64,000 bases of DNA from contig NZ_JADMJN010000004.1 in assembly GCF_018780565.1 (NCBI RefSeq), forward strand, positions 1 through 64,000, given 5' to 3'. Source of the DNA: Rhodoferax sp. GTDB lineage: Bacteria; Pseudomonadota; Gammaproteobacteria; Burkholderiales; Burkholderiaceae_C. Every line of letters starts with the position of its first letter. Position 1 is the first letter of the stretch. Positions 43,131 to 53,151 of the stretch are shown here, one piece after another. The position numbers were made by a program, and so were the translations under genes. The notes beneath the pieces are model-generated. The model worked only from the letters and a program-made list of their open reading frames with translations, was not told the origin of the DNA and did no database searches.

Positions 43131-43417
43131 CCGTCCTGACCGATGCTTCGTCGCGGACTGACATCCTCAACCGCCTCAAGCGTGCTGAAGGCCAAATCCG
43201 TGGCGTCCAACGCATGATCGAAGAAGGCGAGAGTTGCCTCAAGATCGGGCAGCAATTCTCGGCTGTGCGCAAAGCGCTGGACAGCACCTACCTGCGGATG
43301 ACCATGTGCTTCATGGAGCAGGAGCTCGAAGCCTGCATGCATCCGGACCCCGCTCAACGCGAAGGCCTGGACCACATGCTCAAGGACATGGAAAACCTGC
43401 TGGCCCGGATGGGCTAA
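43127..43417 (+). CDS. CsoR/FrmR/CstR-family (DUF156) transcriptional repressor
   Basis: A 96-residue all-helical repressor. [25 protein letters not shown] and [13 protein letters not shown] are diagnostic for the family. Sensor positions: Cys37 is the invariant cysteine; the His used by CsoR and FrmR is Phe62 here, and the CstR second cysteine position is Glu66. Cys61 and Cys70 lie nearby instead. This argues against Cu or Ni sensing and for thiol-based (persulfide) or formaldehyde-independent sensing. It overlaps the SQR-like gene by four bases and is convergent with mnmA. It likely represses the 35417 operon, including itself. Confidence 0.93.
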   Translation: MTVLTDASSRTDILNRLKRAEGQIRGVQRMIEEGESCLKIGQQFSAVRKALDSTYLRMTMCFMEQELEACMHPDPAQREGLDHMLKDMENLLARMG

Positions 43418-44526
43418 ACAATCACCCCGCCACCCAGGCACACCTCGCCGTCGTACAGGACGGCAGACTGCCCCGGCGTGACGGCCCATTGCGGTTCAGG
43501 AAACGTCAGACTGAAAGCGTTGCCTGCGCCCGGCGCCAGTGTGCAAGGCGCGTCGGCCTGGCGGTACCGGGTCTTGGCCGCAAATTCACCACCGGCCGGT
43601 GCCGTGCCTGCCACCCAGCTGGCGTCCTGCGCCGTCAGTGTGTGTGACTGCAGCCAGGGGTGATCGTGTCCCTGCACCACCCACAGGATGTTTTTCTCAA
43701 GATCCTTGCGGGCCACAAACCACGGCGCGTGCTCTCCGCCGCCCTTTTGAGCGCCCTTGGCCTTGATGCCGCCAATGCCCAGTCCCTGGCGCTGGCCCAG
43801 CGTGTAAAAGCTCAAGCCCACATGTTGTCCGATGGTGCGTCCCTTTTCGTCCTTGATGGGGCCGGGTTCCCGGGCAATGTAGCGATTCAGAAAGTCGCGG
43901 AACGGGCGCTCGCCAATAAAGCAGATGCCCGTGGAATCCTTCTTTTTGGCGTTGGGCAGATTGATCTCCGCGGCGATGCGGCGCACCTCGGTCTTGTGCA
44001 GTTCACCCACCGGGAAAAGTGTCTTGGACAACTGCGCCTGATTGAGTCGGTGCAGAAAATAGCTTTGGTCCTTGGCAGGGTCAAGGCCTTTGAGCAGTTC
44101 GTGCCTGCCGCTGGCCGGGTTCAGTCGGACCCGGGCGTAATGACCGGTGGCAATTTTTTCGGCACCCAGCCGCAGGGCATGGTCCAGGAAGGCCTTGAAC
44201 TTGATCTCGGCGTTGCAAAGGATATCGGGGTTGGGAGTGCGACCGGCCTGGTACTCGCGCAGAAACTCGGCAAACACCCGGTCCTTGTATTCGGCCGCGA
44301 AGTTGACGTGTTCAATTTCGATCCCGATCACGTCAGCTACAGCCGCGGCGTCCACAAAGTCGATGTTGGAAGAGCAGTATTCGGAGTCGTCATCGTCCTC
44401 CCAGTTCTTCATGAAGATGCCAACCACCTCGTAGCCCTGCTGTTTAAGCAGCCAGGCCGTGACCGCAGAGTCGACGCCCCCGCTCAAACCCACCACCACC
44501 CTTTGTTTGCCTTGTTGCTTGTCCAT
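43414..44526 (-). CDS. mnmA: tRNA 2-thiouridine(34) synthase
   Basis: Installs sulfur on U34 of Lys, Glu and Gln tRNAs, using persulfide relayed from IscS. The 370-residue protein has the PP-loop [29 protein letters not shown], the catalytic cysteines in [13 protein letters not shown] and [12 protein letters not shown], and [21 protein letters not shown]. Its ATG follows an ATAAT hexamer by about nine bases. It is convergent with the CsoR-type gene, sharing a CTAA at the stops. nudJ lies just upstream on the same strand, as in E. coli. Confidence 0.96.
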   Translation of the reverse strand: MDKQQGKQRVVVGLSGGVDSAVTAWLLKQQGYEVVGIFMKNWEDDDDSEYCSSNIDFVDAAAVADVIGIEIEHVNFAAEYKDRVFAEFLREYQAGRTPNPDILCNAEIKFKAFLDHALRLGAEKIATGHYARVRLNPASGRHELLKGLDPAKDQSYFLHRLNQAQLSKTLFPVGELHKTEVRRIAAEINLPNAKKKDSTGICFIGERPFRDFLNRYIAREPGPIKDEKGRTIGQHVGLSFYTLGQRQGLGIGGIKAKGAQKGGGEHAPWFVARKDLEKNILWVVQGHDHPWLQSHTLTAQDASWVAGTAPAGGEFAAKTRYRQADAPCTLAPGAGNAFSLTFPEPQWAVTPGQSAVLYDGEVCLGGGVIV

Positions 44527-44536
44527 AGAAGACGAA

Positions 44537-45046
44537 TTATCCCTGCGCCGGGTTCTGTCCCTCTATCACGGTGGGGTCGGTGTAGAGAAAATCCAGCGGG
44601 AAGCGTTGCCCCGCCAGATGGTCTTCCATACAGCGCAGCACCAATGGACTTCTGTGGCGCTGCGCACTGGCCCGGATTTCGTCGGGTGTCAGCCACAGGG
44701 TTCGCACAATGCCGGTGTCGAGTTGTCTGCCTTGCATCACCTCGCCCAATTCGCCGCAAAAGGCAAAACGCAGGTAGGTGATGTCTTCGGCGTCGGTTTG
44801 TTCACGTGCGGGGCGCTGAAAGCGGGACATATAGATACCGACCAGTTCAGTGGGTCGAAAGGTTCGGGTGGTTTCTTCCAGTGCTTCCCGGGCGCAGCCG
44901 TCGACCAGGCTTTCGCCCGGATCCAGGTGTCCGGCCGGGTTGTTGAGTTTGAGACCCTCCGGCGTATGTTCCTCAACGAGGAGAAACTTTCCTCCCCGTT
45001 CAATGATTGCGGCGACCGTGACGCTGGGTTTCCATCGTGTGTTCAT
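44537..45046 (-). CDS. nudJ: NUDIX hydrolase, NudJ (phosphatase) type
   Basis: A 169-residue NUDIX protein. The NUDIX box is [25 protein letters not shown], interrupted here only by quotation of family positions G-x5-E-x7-REU-x-[33 protein letters not shown] precedes it. E. coli NudJ removes phosphates from thiamin pyrophosphates and nucleotides; adjacency to mnmA supports the assignment. The ATG at 45046 is five bases after CATAAT on the minus strand (45052-45057) with no Shine-Dalgarno. It is divergent from pntA. Confidence 0.9.
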   Translation of the reverse strand: MNTRWKPSVTVAAIIERGGKFLLVEEHTPEGLKLNNPAGHLDPGESLVDGCAREALEETTRTFRPTELVGIYMSRFQRPAREQTDAEDITYLRFAFCGELGEVMQGRQLDTGIVRTLWLTPDEIRASAQRHRSPLVLRCMEDHLAGQRFPLDFLYTDPTVIEGQNPAQG

Positions 45047-45185
45047 GCCCAATTATGCGCAAACCGCAGTGCGGAAGGCAGGCGACAAGTAGGCGACATT
45101 CCGGGCAGACCGGGCCCGGAAAATTTGACAAAACTCATGTAAGCTCGCGGACAGGTTCATTTTCAACTACAACAGGAGTCGCCCC

Positions 45186-46829
45186 ATGCAGACTGGCGTA
45201 CCTACCGAAATGGTCAATTCTTCCTCCGGCGCGAGGTCCCAAACCGCGCAGCGCATTGGCGTTCCGCGAGAGATTTTTCCTGGCGAAAAACGTGTGGCGA
45301 CCGTGCCCGAGGTGGTGGAGAAACTCATCAAGCTGGGCTTTGCGGTATCGGTCGAATCGGGTGCCGGTGAACTGGCCAACTTCAGCGATGACACCTACCG
45401 CGCCGCTGGTGCGGATGTGGTCGAGAGTGCCGCCCAGTTGTGGGCCACGGCTGACATCGTGTTCAAAGTACGCGGCCCAAGCGCCGACGAAGTCGGTCTG
45501 ATGCGCCAGGGCGGCGCCCTGATCAGCTTTATTTGGCCGGCACAGAACCCCGAATTGATGCAACTGCTCGCCGCCAAGCAGGCGACGGTGCTGGCCATCG
45601 ACGCATTGCCACGGATGTTGAGCCGCGCCCAGAAGATGGACGCCTTGACTTCCATGGCGGGCGTTACCGGTTACCGCGCCGTCATCGAGGCCGCCAACGC
45701 CTTTGGCCGCTTCTTCAATGGCCAGATCACGGCTGCGGGCAAGGTTCCGCCCGCCAAGGTCTTCATCGCCGGTGCCGGCGTTGCCGGCCTGGCAGCGATC
45801 GGTACCGCCGCAGGCCTGGGTGCCATCGTGCGCGCCAATGACACCCGTGCCGAAGTCGCTGACCAGGTCACATCACTGGGTGGCGAATTTGTGAAGGTCG
45901 AGTACGAGGAAGAAGGCGGTGGTGGTGGCGGCTACGCCAAGGTGATGAGCGAGGGCTTTCAGAAGGCCCAGCGTGAGATGTATGCCAAGCAGGCCAAAGA
46001 GGTCGACATCATCATCACCACTGCGCTGATTCCCGGCAAGCCTGCGCCCAAACTGATCACCGCCGAGATGGTCCGCTCCATGAAGCCGGGCAGCGTCATC
46101 GTGGACATGGCTGCCGAACAGGGCGGCAACTGCGAGCTGACCGAACCGGGTCAGGCGGTCGTCAAACACGGCGTGACCATTGTCGGCTACACCGACCTGG
46201 CCTCGCGCCTGTCCAAGCAATCGTCGACGCTGTACGCCACCAACCTGTTTCGCCTCGCCGAGGAACTGTGCAAGGCCAAGGACGGCGTCGCCAACGTCAA
46301 CATGGAAGACGATGCCATCCGTGGCCTGACGGTCGTCAAGGACGGCAGCATCACCTGGCCCGCTCCTGCGCCCAAGTTGCCGGCGGCCCCTCCGGCGGCA
46401 AAACCAACTGCAGCACCGGTGGCCAAAAAAGCCCATGGCCATGGCGCACCCAGCGAGCCCATGGCGGGCAACAAGCTGGCCATCATGTTCGGCGTGTCGG
46501 CAGCGTTGTTCTGGTTCGTGGGTGCCAACGCACCGGCCGCCTTCCTGGCCCACTTCACGGTGTTTGTGCTGGCCTGTTTTGTGGGCTACATGGTGGTGTG
46601 GAATGTCAAACCGGCCCTGCACACGCCGCTGATGAGTGTGACCAATGCCATCAGCAGCATCATTGCCATTGGCGCGCTGGTGCAAATCGCGCCGCCTTTT
46701 GCCGAGGTCGTGAACCGCCCAGAGGGCTGGATCCGTGGCTTGGCCGCCGCCGGCATTGTGCTGACCGCCATCAATATGTTTGGTGGCTTTGCCGTGACCC
46801 AGCGCATGCTGGCCATGTTCCGCAAATAA
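45186..46829 (+). CDS. pntA: NAD(P) transhydrogenase, alpha subunit
   Basis: Part of the proton-pumping transhydrogenase that makes NADPH from NADH. The 547-residue protein is the fused form: the NAD-binding domain I ([49 protein letters not shown]) and, after an Ala/Pro/Lys/His linker, four hydrophobic segments of domain II. CAGGAGTC lies nine bases before the ATG. pntB follows by 18 bases, so both form one operon. Confidence 0.96.
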   Translation: MQTGVPTEMVNSSSGARSQTAQRIGVPREIFPGEKRVATVPEVVEKLIKLGFAVSVESGAGELANFSDDTYRAAGADVVESAAQLWATADIVFKVRGPSADEVGLMRQGGALISFIWPAQNPELMQLLAAKQATVLAIDALPRMLSRAQKMDALTSMAGVTGYRAVIEAANAFGRFFNGQITAAGKVPPAKVFIAGAGVAGLAAIGTAAGLGAIVRANDTRAEVADQVTSLGGEFVKVEYEEEGGGGGGYAKVMSEGFQKAQREMYAKQAKEVDIIITTALIPGKPAPKLITAEMVRSMKPGSVIVDMAAEQGGNCELTEPGQAVVKHGVTIVGYTDLASRLSKQSSTLYATNLFRLAEELCKAKDGVANVNMEDDAIRGLTVVKDGSITWPAPAPKLPAAPPAAKPTAAPVAKKAHGHGAPSEPMAGNKLAIMFGVSAALFWFVGANAPAAFLAHFTVFVLACFVGYMVVWNVKPALHTPLMSVTNAISSIIAIGALVQIAPPFAEVVNRPEGWIRGLAAAGIVLTAINMFGGFAVTQRMLAMFRK

Positions 46830-46847
46830 GAAGAAAGAAGAACACCC

Positions 46848-48266
46848 ATGTCTACCAGTCTGGCAACGGCTTCCTATATTGGCGCCACGATTCTTTTCAT
46901 CCTGAGTTTGGGCGGCCTGTCCAATCAGGAGACCGCCCGCCGCGGCAACCTTTACGGCATGATTGGCATGGCCATTGCTGTGCTGGCCACAGTGTTTGGT
47001 CCGCAAGTCAGCAGTGCAGGCTATGCCTGGATTGTGGGCGCCATGGTGCTGGGCGGCGCGATTGGCCTGTATGCCGCGCGTACCGTGCAGATGACCCAGA
47101 TGCCCGAGTTGGTGGCACTGATGCACAGCATGGTCGGCCTGGCCGCCATGCTGGTGGGTTATGCCACCTTCATCGATCCGCAGGCTTCTGCCGGTTTCAC
47201 CGGCGCGGCCAAGGCCATCCATGAAATGGAAATTTACATTGGCGTCTTCATCGGTGCGGTCACCTTCTCGGGCTCCATCATCGCGTTTGGCAAGCTGTCG
47301 GGTCGCATTGGCGGCAGCCCGTTGCTGTTGCCCGCGCGTCACTGGCTGAACCTCACAGGTCTGTTGGTTGTGATCTGGTTCGGGCGCGCATTCCTGAACG
47401 CCCATTCGATCGAAGAAGCCATGGTGCCCATCATTGTGATGACCGTGGTGGCCCTGCTGTTTGGTATCCACATGGTGATGGCCATTGGGGGGGCGGACAT
47501 GCCGGTGGTGGTGTCCATGCTCAACAGCTACTCTGGCTGGGCGGCTGCGGCGACCGGTTTCATGCTGTCCAACGATCTGCTGATTGTGATCGGTGCCCTG
47601 GTGGGCTCCAGCGGCGCCATCCTGTCCTACATCATGTGCAACGCCATGAATCGCAGTTTTATCAGCGTGATTGCCGGCGGTTTCGGTACCACGGCAGCAG
47701 CCCCCAAGTCCGCCGGTGACGCAGCCCAACCTGCCGGTGAAGTCACCCCCGTGAACGCGACGGAGACCGCAGAACTGCTGCGCGAGGCCAAGAACGTGAT
47801 CATCGTTCCCGGCTACGGCATGGCGGTGGCGCAAGCGCAGCACACGGTGTTTGAAATTACCAAGTTCCTGCGGGAAAAAGGCGTCAACGTGCGCTTTGGC
47901 ATCCATCCGGTGGCGGGTCGCATGCCCGGTCACATGAACGTGCTGCTGGCTGAGGCCAAGGTGCCTTACGACATCGTGTTTGAAATGGACGAGTTGAACG
48001 ACGACTTCCCCAGCACCGACGTGACCATGGTGATTGGCGCCAATGACATCGTGAACCCCGCCGCCCAGGACGATCCGGCCAGTCCGATTGCCGGCATGCC
48101 GGTTCTGGAGGTCTGGAAGGCCAAGACTTCCATTGTCATGAAGCGCAGCATGGCCTCGGGTTACGCGGGCGTGGACAATCCCCTGTTCTACAAAGAGAAC
48201 AACCGCATGCTGTTTGGCGATGCCAAGAAGATGCTCGACGAGGTTTTGACCGCACTGAAACTCTGA
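46848..48266 (+). CDS. pntB: NAD(P) transhydrogenase, beta subunit
   Basis: A 472-residue subunit with about nine membrane helices of domain II and a C-terminal NADP-binding domain III (about 295-472). The latter shows [60 protein letters not shown] and [18 protein letters not shown], all diagnostic. It is translated right after pntA. A hairpin GGTGGC (48277-48282) and GCCACC (48303-48308) follows the stop, without a T-run. Confidence 0.97.
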   Translation: MSTSLATASYIGATILFILSLGGLSNQETARRGNLYGMIGMAIAVLATVFGPQVSSAGYAWIVGAMVLGGAIGLYAARTVQMTQMPELVALMHSMVGLAAMLVGYATFIDPQASAGFTGAAKAIHEMEIYIGVFIGAVTFSGSIIAFGKLSGRIGGSPLLLPARHWLNLTGLLVVIWFGRAFLNAHSIEEAMVPIIVMTVVALLFGIHMVMAIGGADMPVVVSMLNSYSGWAAAATGFMLSNDLLIVIGALVGSSGAILSYIMCNAMNRSFISVIAGGFGTTAAAPKSAGDAAQPAGEVTPVNATETAELLREAKNVIIVPGYGMAVAQAQHTVFEITKFLREKGVNVRFGIHPVAGRMPGHMNVLLAEAKVPYDIVFEMDELNDDFPSTDVTMVIGANDIVNPAAQDDPASPIAGMPVLEVWKAKTSIVMKRSMASGYAGVDNPLFYKENNRMLFGDAKKMLDEVLTALKL

Positions 48267-48276
48267 TTCGGCATTG

Positions 48277-48308
48277 GGTGGCGCCTGGGCTTCGGTTTTA
48301 GAGCCACC
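48277..48308 (+). terminator. Weak terminator-like hairpin after pntB
   Basis: Arms GGTGGC (48277-48282) and GCCACC (48303-48308) separated by 20 bases, 11 bases after the pntB stop. No T-run follows, so it may be an attenuating or RNA-stabilising hairpin only. Confidence 0.35.
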
Positions 48309-48399
48309 ACTCTTGAAATCACTAGGGAAAACATAGGGACTGTCGACGCCGCGCACGTTGATAATCCGGGCAATATTTTTGTCAATTGGAGACGTTTGC

Positions 48400-50073
48400 A
48401 TGACTGACCGTATCTGGCTCAAGAGCTATCCCGAGGGTGTGCCCGCCGACATCGATGTGGGGCAATACACATCACTCGTGGCGCTGATGGAGGAGAGCTT
48501 CAAGAAGTATGCCAGCCGAAGTGCCTACAGCTTCATGGGTAAGGAAATCACTTACCGGCAGACAGACAGCCTGAGTCAGGCTTTTGCGGTCTATTTGCAG
48601 GGCCTGGGCCTGGCCAAGGGCGATCGGGTTGCGATCATGATGCCCAATGTGCCGCAATACCCTGTTGCGGTGGCTGCCATCCTGCGCGCCGGACTGGTGC
48701 TGGTCAATATCAATCCCCTTTACACGCCGCGCGAGCTGGAGCACCAGCTGAAGGACTCCGGGTCCAAGGCAATCATCATTCTGGAAAACTTTGCCTCGAC
48801 GCTGGAAAAATGCATTGCGGCAACGGCAGTCAAGCATGTGGTGTTGTGCGCCATGGGCGATCAGTTGGGCCTGCTCAAAGGCTCCCTGGTCAACTACATG
48901 GTGCGCAATGTCAAGAAGATGGTTCCAGCCTACAGCCTGCCAGGCGCGGTGCGTTTCAACGCCGCGATTGCCAGTGGCAGCAGGGGCACCCTGAAGAAGG
49001 TGACGCTCAAGGCCGACGATATTGCCGTCCTGCAGTACACCGGAGGGACCACCGGCGTGTCCAAGGGTGCTGTGCTCTTGCACAAGAACCTCATTGCCAA
49101 CGTTTTGCAGAATGAAGTCTGGGGTGCGCCGCTTCTGAATCAGATACCGGCCAACGAGCAGATGACCGAGGTCTGCGCCCTGCCCCTGTACCATATCTTC
49201 GCGTTCACTTACTGCATGATGCTGGCCATGCGCATGGGCGGCAAACTGATCCTCATTGCCAATCCGCGCGACATGCCTGGCATGCTGAAGGAGTTGTCCA
49301 AGCACAAGATTCATGTGCTGCCCGCCGTGAACACCTTGTTCAATGGCATGGCGAACCATCCCGATTTCAAACTGGTTGACTGGAGCCATCTCAAGGCGGC
49401 GACCGGCGGCGGTACTGCAGTGCAAAGTGGTGTGGCCAAGCTGTGGAAGGAAAAGACAGGGCTTCCTATTCTGGAAGGCTATGGTCTCAGTGAAACCTCA
49501 CCCACGGCCAGTGGCAATCCGTCCACCGCCACGGAATACAGCGGCTCCATTGGCGTGCCCATCTCCAACACCTGGATGAAGTTGCTGGACGACGACGGCA
49601 ATGAGGTGGGCCCCGGACAGTCGGGCGAGATTGCCATCAAGGGCCCGCAGGTGATGGCGGGCTACTGGCAGCGCCCGGATGAGACTGCCAAAGTCATGAC
49701 CCCGGACGGTTACTTCAAGACCGGCGATATCGGTGTGATGGACGAGCGGGGCTATTTCAAGATTGTTGATCGCAAGAAAGACATGGTTCTGGTCAGCGGC
49801 TTCAATGTGTTCCCGACCGAATTGGAAGATGTGGTCGCCCAGCTGGAGGGCGTGATGGAATGCGCCTGTGTGGGCGTTCCTGATGCCAAAACGGGTGAGG
49901 CAGTCAAGTTGGTGATTGTCAAGAAAGACCCCAACCTGACCGAAGCGCAGGTACGTGCCTACTGCAAGGAAAACCTGACCGGCTACAAACAGCCCAAGGT
50001 CGTTGAGTTCCGCGCCGAGTTGCCCAAAACCCCCGTGGGCAAAATTTTGCGTCGGGAATTGCGCGACAAGTAA
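48400..50073 (+). CDS. fadD: Long-chain fatty acid--CoA ligase
   Basis: Activates fatty acids with ATP and CoA. The 557-residue protein has the AMP-binding P-loop YTGGTTGVSKGAVL, GYGLSETSPTAS, YFKTGDIGVMDERGY and the fatty-acyl signature KDMVLVSGFNVFPTELEDVV. KTPVGKILRRELR near the end holds the catalytic Lys. The ATG at 48400 is chosen (TTGGAGACG upstream, MTDRIWLKSYPEGVP typical). The mtnN GTG starts directly after the stop, so they are probably cotranscribed. Confidence 0.95.
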   Translation: MTDRIWLKSYPEGVPADIDVGQYTSLVALMEESFKKYASRSAYSFMGKEITYRQTDSLSQAFAVYLQGLGLAKGDRVAIMMPNVPQYPVAVAAILRAGLVLVNINPLYTPRELEHQLKDSGSKAIIILENFASTLEKCIAATAVKHVVLCAMGDQLGLLKGSLVNYMVRNVKKMVPAYSLPGAVRFNAAIASGSRGTLKKVTLKADDIAVLQYTGGTTGVSKGAVLLHKNLIANVLQNEVWGAPLLNQIPANEQMTEVCALPLYHIFAFTYCMMLAMRMGGKLILIANPRDMPGMLKELSKHKIHVLPAVNTLFNGMANHPDFKLVDWSHLKAATGGGTAVQSGVAKLWKEKTGLPILEGYGLSETSPTASGNPSTATEYSGSIGVPISNTWMKLLDDDGNEVGPGQSGEIAIKGPQVMAGYWQRPDETAKVMTPDGYFKTGDIGVMDERGYFKIVDRKKDMVLVSGFNVFPTELEDVVAQLEGVMECACVGVPDAKTGEAVKLVIVKKDPNLTEAQVRAYCKENLTGYKQPKVVEFRAELPKTPVGKILRRELRDK

Positions 50074-50859
50074 GTGTCAGCCACCGCCATTCTCAGTGCT
50101 CTGGCTGAAGAGCAGCAGGGTCTGATCGAGCGATTGACTCATCCGGTTCGGGTGGAGCGGGCTGGACGTGAGTTTTGGCGCGGAGAATTGCAGGGGCGAC
50201 CGGTGGTGCTTGGTCTGTCGCGGCTGGGCAAGGTGGCCGCGGCGACGACTGCCACCGCGCTGATCGAAGCCTTTGGTGTCAGTCGTGTCGTGTTCACCGG
50301 CGTGGCCGGTGGTATGGGACATGGTGTTCACGTTGGCGATGTGGTGGTTGCCTCTGAATTTGTGCAGCACGACATGGATGCCTCGCCCCTGTTTCCCCGT
50401 TATCAGATTCCGCTCTACGGCCGATCCCTGTTCCCTTGTGATGTGACTTTGACCGCTATGCTTTTGGAAGCATCCAAGGCAGGTGTCGCCCAGGGCAGGA
50501 GTCGATTCAATCAGGATTTTGGGGGTCTGGGCATGGCGGTCCATACGGGCTTGATCGCCAGCGGCGACCGGTTCGTATCTGCGACCGCAGAATCACGGGA
50601 TTTGCACAGTGCCTTGAAGGCTGGCGGCTTTGTGCCGCTGGCCGTGGAAATGGAAGGGGCTGCCGTGGCGCAAGTCTGCTTTGACTATGGCGTGCCGTTT
50701 GCCGCCGTGCGCACCATCTCGGACCGGGCAGATGATGATGCGCACCTTGACTTTGCCCGCTTTGTCAGCGACGTGGCCAGTCGCTACGCACTGGAGATTA
50801 TCCAGGCGCTGATGCCGATGCTGCCCCAGCCACACTCCGCACGGCAGACAGCCCTCTGA
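50074..50859 (+). CDS. mtnN: 5'-methylthioadenosine/S-adenosylhomocysteine nucleosidase
   Basis: Cleaves MTA and SAH to adenine plus the thioribose product. At 261 residues it is slightly longer than the E. coli enzyme. ILSALAEEQQGL at the N-terminus, FTGVAGGMGHGVHVGDVVVAS, and the catalytic region LAVEMEGAAVAQVCFDYGVPF plus RTISDRADDDA are diagnostic. The start is GTG with no gap after the fadD stop. Strong coupling to fadD translation is likely. Confidence 0.92.
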   Translation: MSATAILSALAEEQQGLIERLTHPVRVERAGREFWRGELQGRPVVLGLSRLGKVAAATTATALIEAFGVSRVVFTGVAGGMGHGVHVGDVVVASEFVQHDMDASPLFPRYQIPLYGRSLFPCDVTLTAMLLEASKAGVAQGRSRFNQDFGGLGMAVHTGLIASGDRFVSATAESRDLHSALKAGGFVPLAVEMEGAAVAQVCFDYGVPFAAVRTISDRADDDAHLDFARFVSDVASRYALEIIQALMPMLPQPHSARQTAL

Positions 50860-50875
50860 CACAGGTCGATACGGC

Positions 50876-51862
50876 TTATTTCAGCCAGCCGCGCTTGCGG
50901 AAATACCACATGGGAACCAGTGCGCTGGCCAGCATCAGTGCCAGGGCGTAGGGATAGCCCAAGGACCAGTCCAGTTCAGGCATGTACTTGAAATTCATGC
51001 CATACAGGCTGGCAATCAGAGTGGGCGGCAGCAGCGCCACACTGGCCACCGAGAAGATCTTGATGATCTTGTTCTGGTTGATGTTGATAAAACCCACGGT
51101 CGCGTCCATCAAGAAGTTGATCTTGTCGAACAGGAAGGCGGTGTGTGAATCCAGTGAGTCGATATCGCGCAAAATTTGCCGCGCCTCTTCAAACTGCTCG
51201 CCGTTGAGCATTTTGCTGCGCATCATGAAACTCACGGCACGCCGGGTGTCCATCACGTTGCGGCGAATGCGCCCATTCATGTCTTCGTGGCGGGCAATGG
51301 CACCAAGTACTTCGCTCGCCATCGCGTCGGTCACATCGCCCGACAGCACTTTGTTGCTGACCTTTTCAAGCTCATCGTAAATGCCTTCCAGGGTGTCGGC
51401 TGAATACTCGGCATCGGCGTCAAACAGCTTGAGCAACACTTCCTTGGCGTCCTCAATCAAGCCTGGCGCGCGGCGTGCCCGCATACGCAGCAGACGGAAG
51501 ACCGGGACATCTTCGTCGTGGATGGAAAACAGAACGCCCTTGCTCTTGAGTTCATCATTTTCCTGGTTCAGGATAAACGCGACCCGTACCGTGCGAGGCT
51601 CATCATCGTCAGCGATCAAAAAGTCGCTGCGAATGTGCAACTCGCCATTGTCTTCTTTATAAAAGCGCGCAGATTCTTCAATGTCCTCGTCCATCGCGTC
51701 TTCCGGGATGGACAGGCCGTAATACTGCTTGACCCAGCGCTTTTCCTCAAGCGTTGGCGATTCCAGATCAACCCAGATGGGCTGGAATTGGGACAGTTCT
51801 TCCAGCGATTCGATCTCTTCCTGAAAGAGGCGACCATTGGCAAGCGTGAAAATATTGAGCAT
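50876..51862 (-). CDS. corA: Magnesium/cobalt transporter CorA
   Basis: A 328-residue pentameric Mg2+ channel. The long cytoplasmic domain ends in two membrane helices: IFSVASVALLPPTLIASLYGMNF with the signature YGMNF, and PYALALMLASALVPMWYFRKRGW. NINQNKIIKIFSV is the conserved lead-in. It is convergent with mtnN and divergent from hpf. Confidence 0.95.
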   Translation of the reverse strand: MLNIFTLANGRLFQEEIESLEELSQFQPIWVDLESPTLEEKRWVKQYYGLSIPEDAMDEDIEESARFYKEDNGELHIRSDFLIADDDEPRTVRVAFILNQENDELKSKGVLFSIHDEDVPVFRLLRMRARRAPGLIEDAKEVLLKLFDADAEYSADTLEGIYDELEKVSNKVLSGDVTDAMASEVLGAIARHEDMNGRIRRNVMDTRRAVSFMMRSKMLNGEQFEEARQILRDIDSLDSHTAFLFDKINFLMDATVGFININQNKIIKIFSVASVALLPPTLIASLYGMNFKYMPELDWSLGYPYALALMLASALVPMWYFRKRGWLK

Positions 51863-52225
51863 TGCTCATTCCCTTGAAATAGATTGCATCTGGCAGGGGG
51901 TGTGGGCTTTCGCTTCCAACCCCGATGCAGTCAAGGAGCTGGAAGCTAGCAACTGGGGCAGGTGTCCAAGAAGTCTTCTCCGGGAGTCGATATGCAAGAA
52001 TTATCGCATTGCGGGTCGATGCTCACTCCCGTTAAGCCGATTTTTCGGCGGAAGTGAGCGGACAAATATTCAAATATTTGTTGCATTGCGTCAAGGAAAA
52101 CCATTGCAATTCCAGACCATCGGGCGCATAGTGAATTTGTCGACAGTAATTTTCAGTTTTGATTCGTGAGTTGTCTGCATTTCGCAGGCAACGTTTTCAA
52201 CCCCGAGAGCCACAGGAGGCCATAT
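51863..52225. other. Structured 363-base region between corA and hpf
   Basis: No convincing gene. Two structures stand out. At 52021-52059 arms GCTCACT and AGTGAGC enclose a second stem GCCGA-TTTT-TCGGC, giving 14 paired positions. At 52063-52080 lies the AT-rich near-perfect dyad CAAATATTC / AAATATTTG. A good ribosome site (AGGAGG) precedes hpf. Both divergent genes need promoters here. Confidence 0.55.
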
Positions 52226-52555
52226 ATGAACTTGACGATCAGCGGTCATCATCTCGAAGTCACCCCAGCACTGCGCAGTTACGTAACGACCAAGCTAGAT
52301 CGAATCATTCGACACTTTGACCAGGTGGTAGATGTCAAGGTGTTGCTCACTGTTGAAAAACAGAAGGAAAAGGAACGACGGCAACGAGCGGAGTGCAATA
52401 TTCATGTCAAAGGCACTGACATGTTTGCAGAGAGTTCACATGCTGATTTGTACGCTGCCGTGGATGAATTGGTGGACAAACTGGATCGTCAGGTTGTTCG
52501 GCACAAGGATCGATTGCAGAATCACCACCATGATGCGCCCAAGCGACTGATGTAA
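52226..52555 (+). CDS. hpf: Ribosome hibernation promoting factor, short form
   Basis: A 109-residue protein that binds the 30S decoding site in stationary phase and promotes 100S dimers. [33 protein letters not shown] is typical and the basic C-terminus ends in a His-rich tail. CACAGGAGGCC precedes the ATG. In most proteobacteria it follows rpoN; here corA takes that place. A terminator separates it from ptsN. Confidence 0.95.
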   Translation: MNLTISGHHLEVTPALRSYVTTKLDRIIRHFDQVVDVKVLLTVEKQKEKERRQRAECNIHVKGTDMFAESSHADLYAAVDELVDKLDRQVVRHKDRLQNHHHDAPKRLM

Positions 52556-52578
52556 GGGTCGTACCAGGATTCCCGAAC

Positions 52579-52609
52579 AAGCCGCCCGCCCGTCGCGCGG
52601 CTTTTTTTT
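52579..52609 (+). terminator. Intrinsic terminator after hpf
   Basis: Stem GCCGC (52581-52585) and GCGGC (52597-52601) followed by eight T residues, 24 bases after the hpf stop. Confidence 0.85.
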
Positions 52610-52649
52610 GCGCCCGCTATGGCTTGGGTGCATAATCTGCTTCCCAACC

Positions 52650-53117
52650 ATGAATCGTCTCGCATCCATCCTGCCCCTTGCACAAGTGCTTGTGCAACTT
52701 GATGCCACCAGCAAGAAAAGGGCCTTTGAAGAAGCTGGCCTGCTTTTTGAAAACCTCCATGGGCTCAGCCGCGCGCTGGTCACGGACAGCTTGTTTTCCC
52801 GGGAGCGCCTTGGTTCAACAGGCTTGGGGCATGGCGTTGCCATTCCGCATGGACGCATCAAGGGCCTCAAGGCACCCATGGCGGCGGTTTTTCAGTTGGC
52901 ACAACCCATTGGATTTGACGCCCCGGACGAACAGGCCGTTAACTTGCTGATATTTTTGCTGGTGCCTGAGGCGGCAACGCAAAAGCATCTCGAAATTCTG
53001 TCGGAGATTGCCGAGTTGCTGAGTGACGCGGCTTTGCGTGAAAAGCTTGCCGTCAGCAAAACACCCGATGAATTGCACGGCCTTATTGCAGCCTGGCAAT
53101 CGGCGCAGCTGGCTTGA
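52650..53117 (+). CDS. ptsN: Nitrogen-regulatory PTS enzyme IIA (PtsN)
   Basis: A 155-residue EIIA-Ntr phosphocarrier that senses the phosphoenolpyruvate:glutamine balance and controls K+ uptake and other targets. The phospho-His lies in GLGHGVAIPHGRIKGL. MNRLASILPLAQVLVQLDA is a typical start. CATAAT at 52631-52636 is a -10-like box 13 bases before the ATG, so the leader would be about 6 bases. hprK follows by 34 bases. Confidence 0.95.
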   Translation: MNRLASILPLAQVLVQLDATSKKRAFEEAGLLFENLHGLSRALVTDSLFSRERLGSTGLGHGVAIPHGRIKGLKAPMAAVFQLAQPIGFDAPDEQAVNLLIFLLVPEAATQKHLEILSEIAELLSDAALREKLAVSKTPDELHGLIAAWQSAQLA

Positions 53118-53151
53118 TACGGTTGGATGAACTACTGCGAGCGGATCTGAT

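Noticed and set aside
45873..48422. 849-codon open frame on the minus strand, antisense to pntA and pntB
   Set aside because: It mirrors the GC-rich codon bias of pntAB, its translation is His/Gly/Gln-rich with no recognisable domain, and pntAB is a confident assignment.
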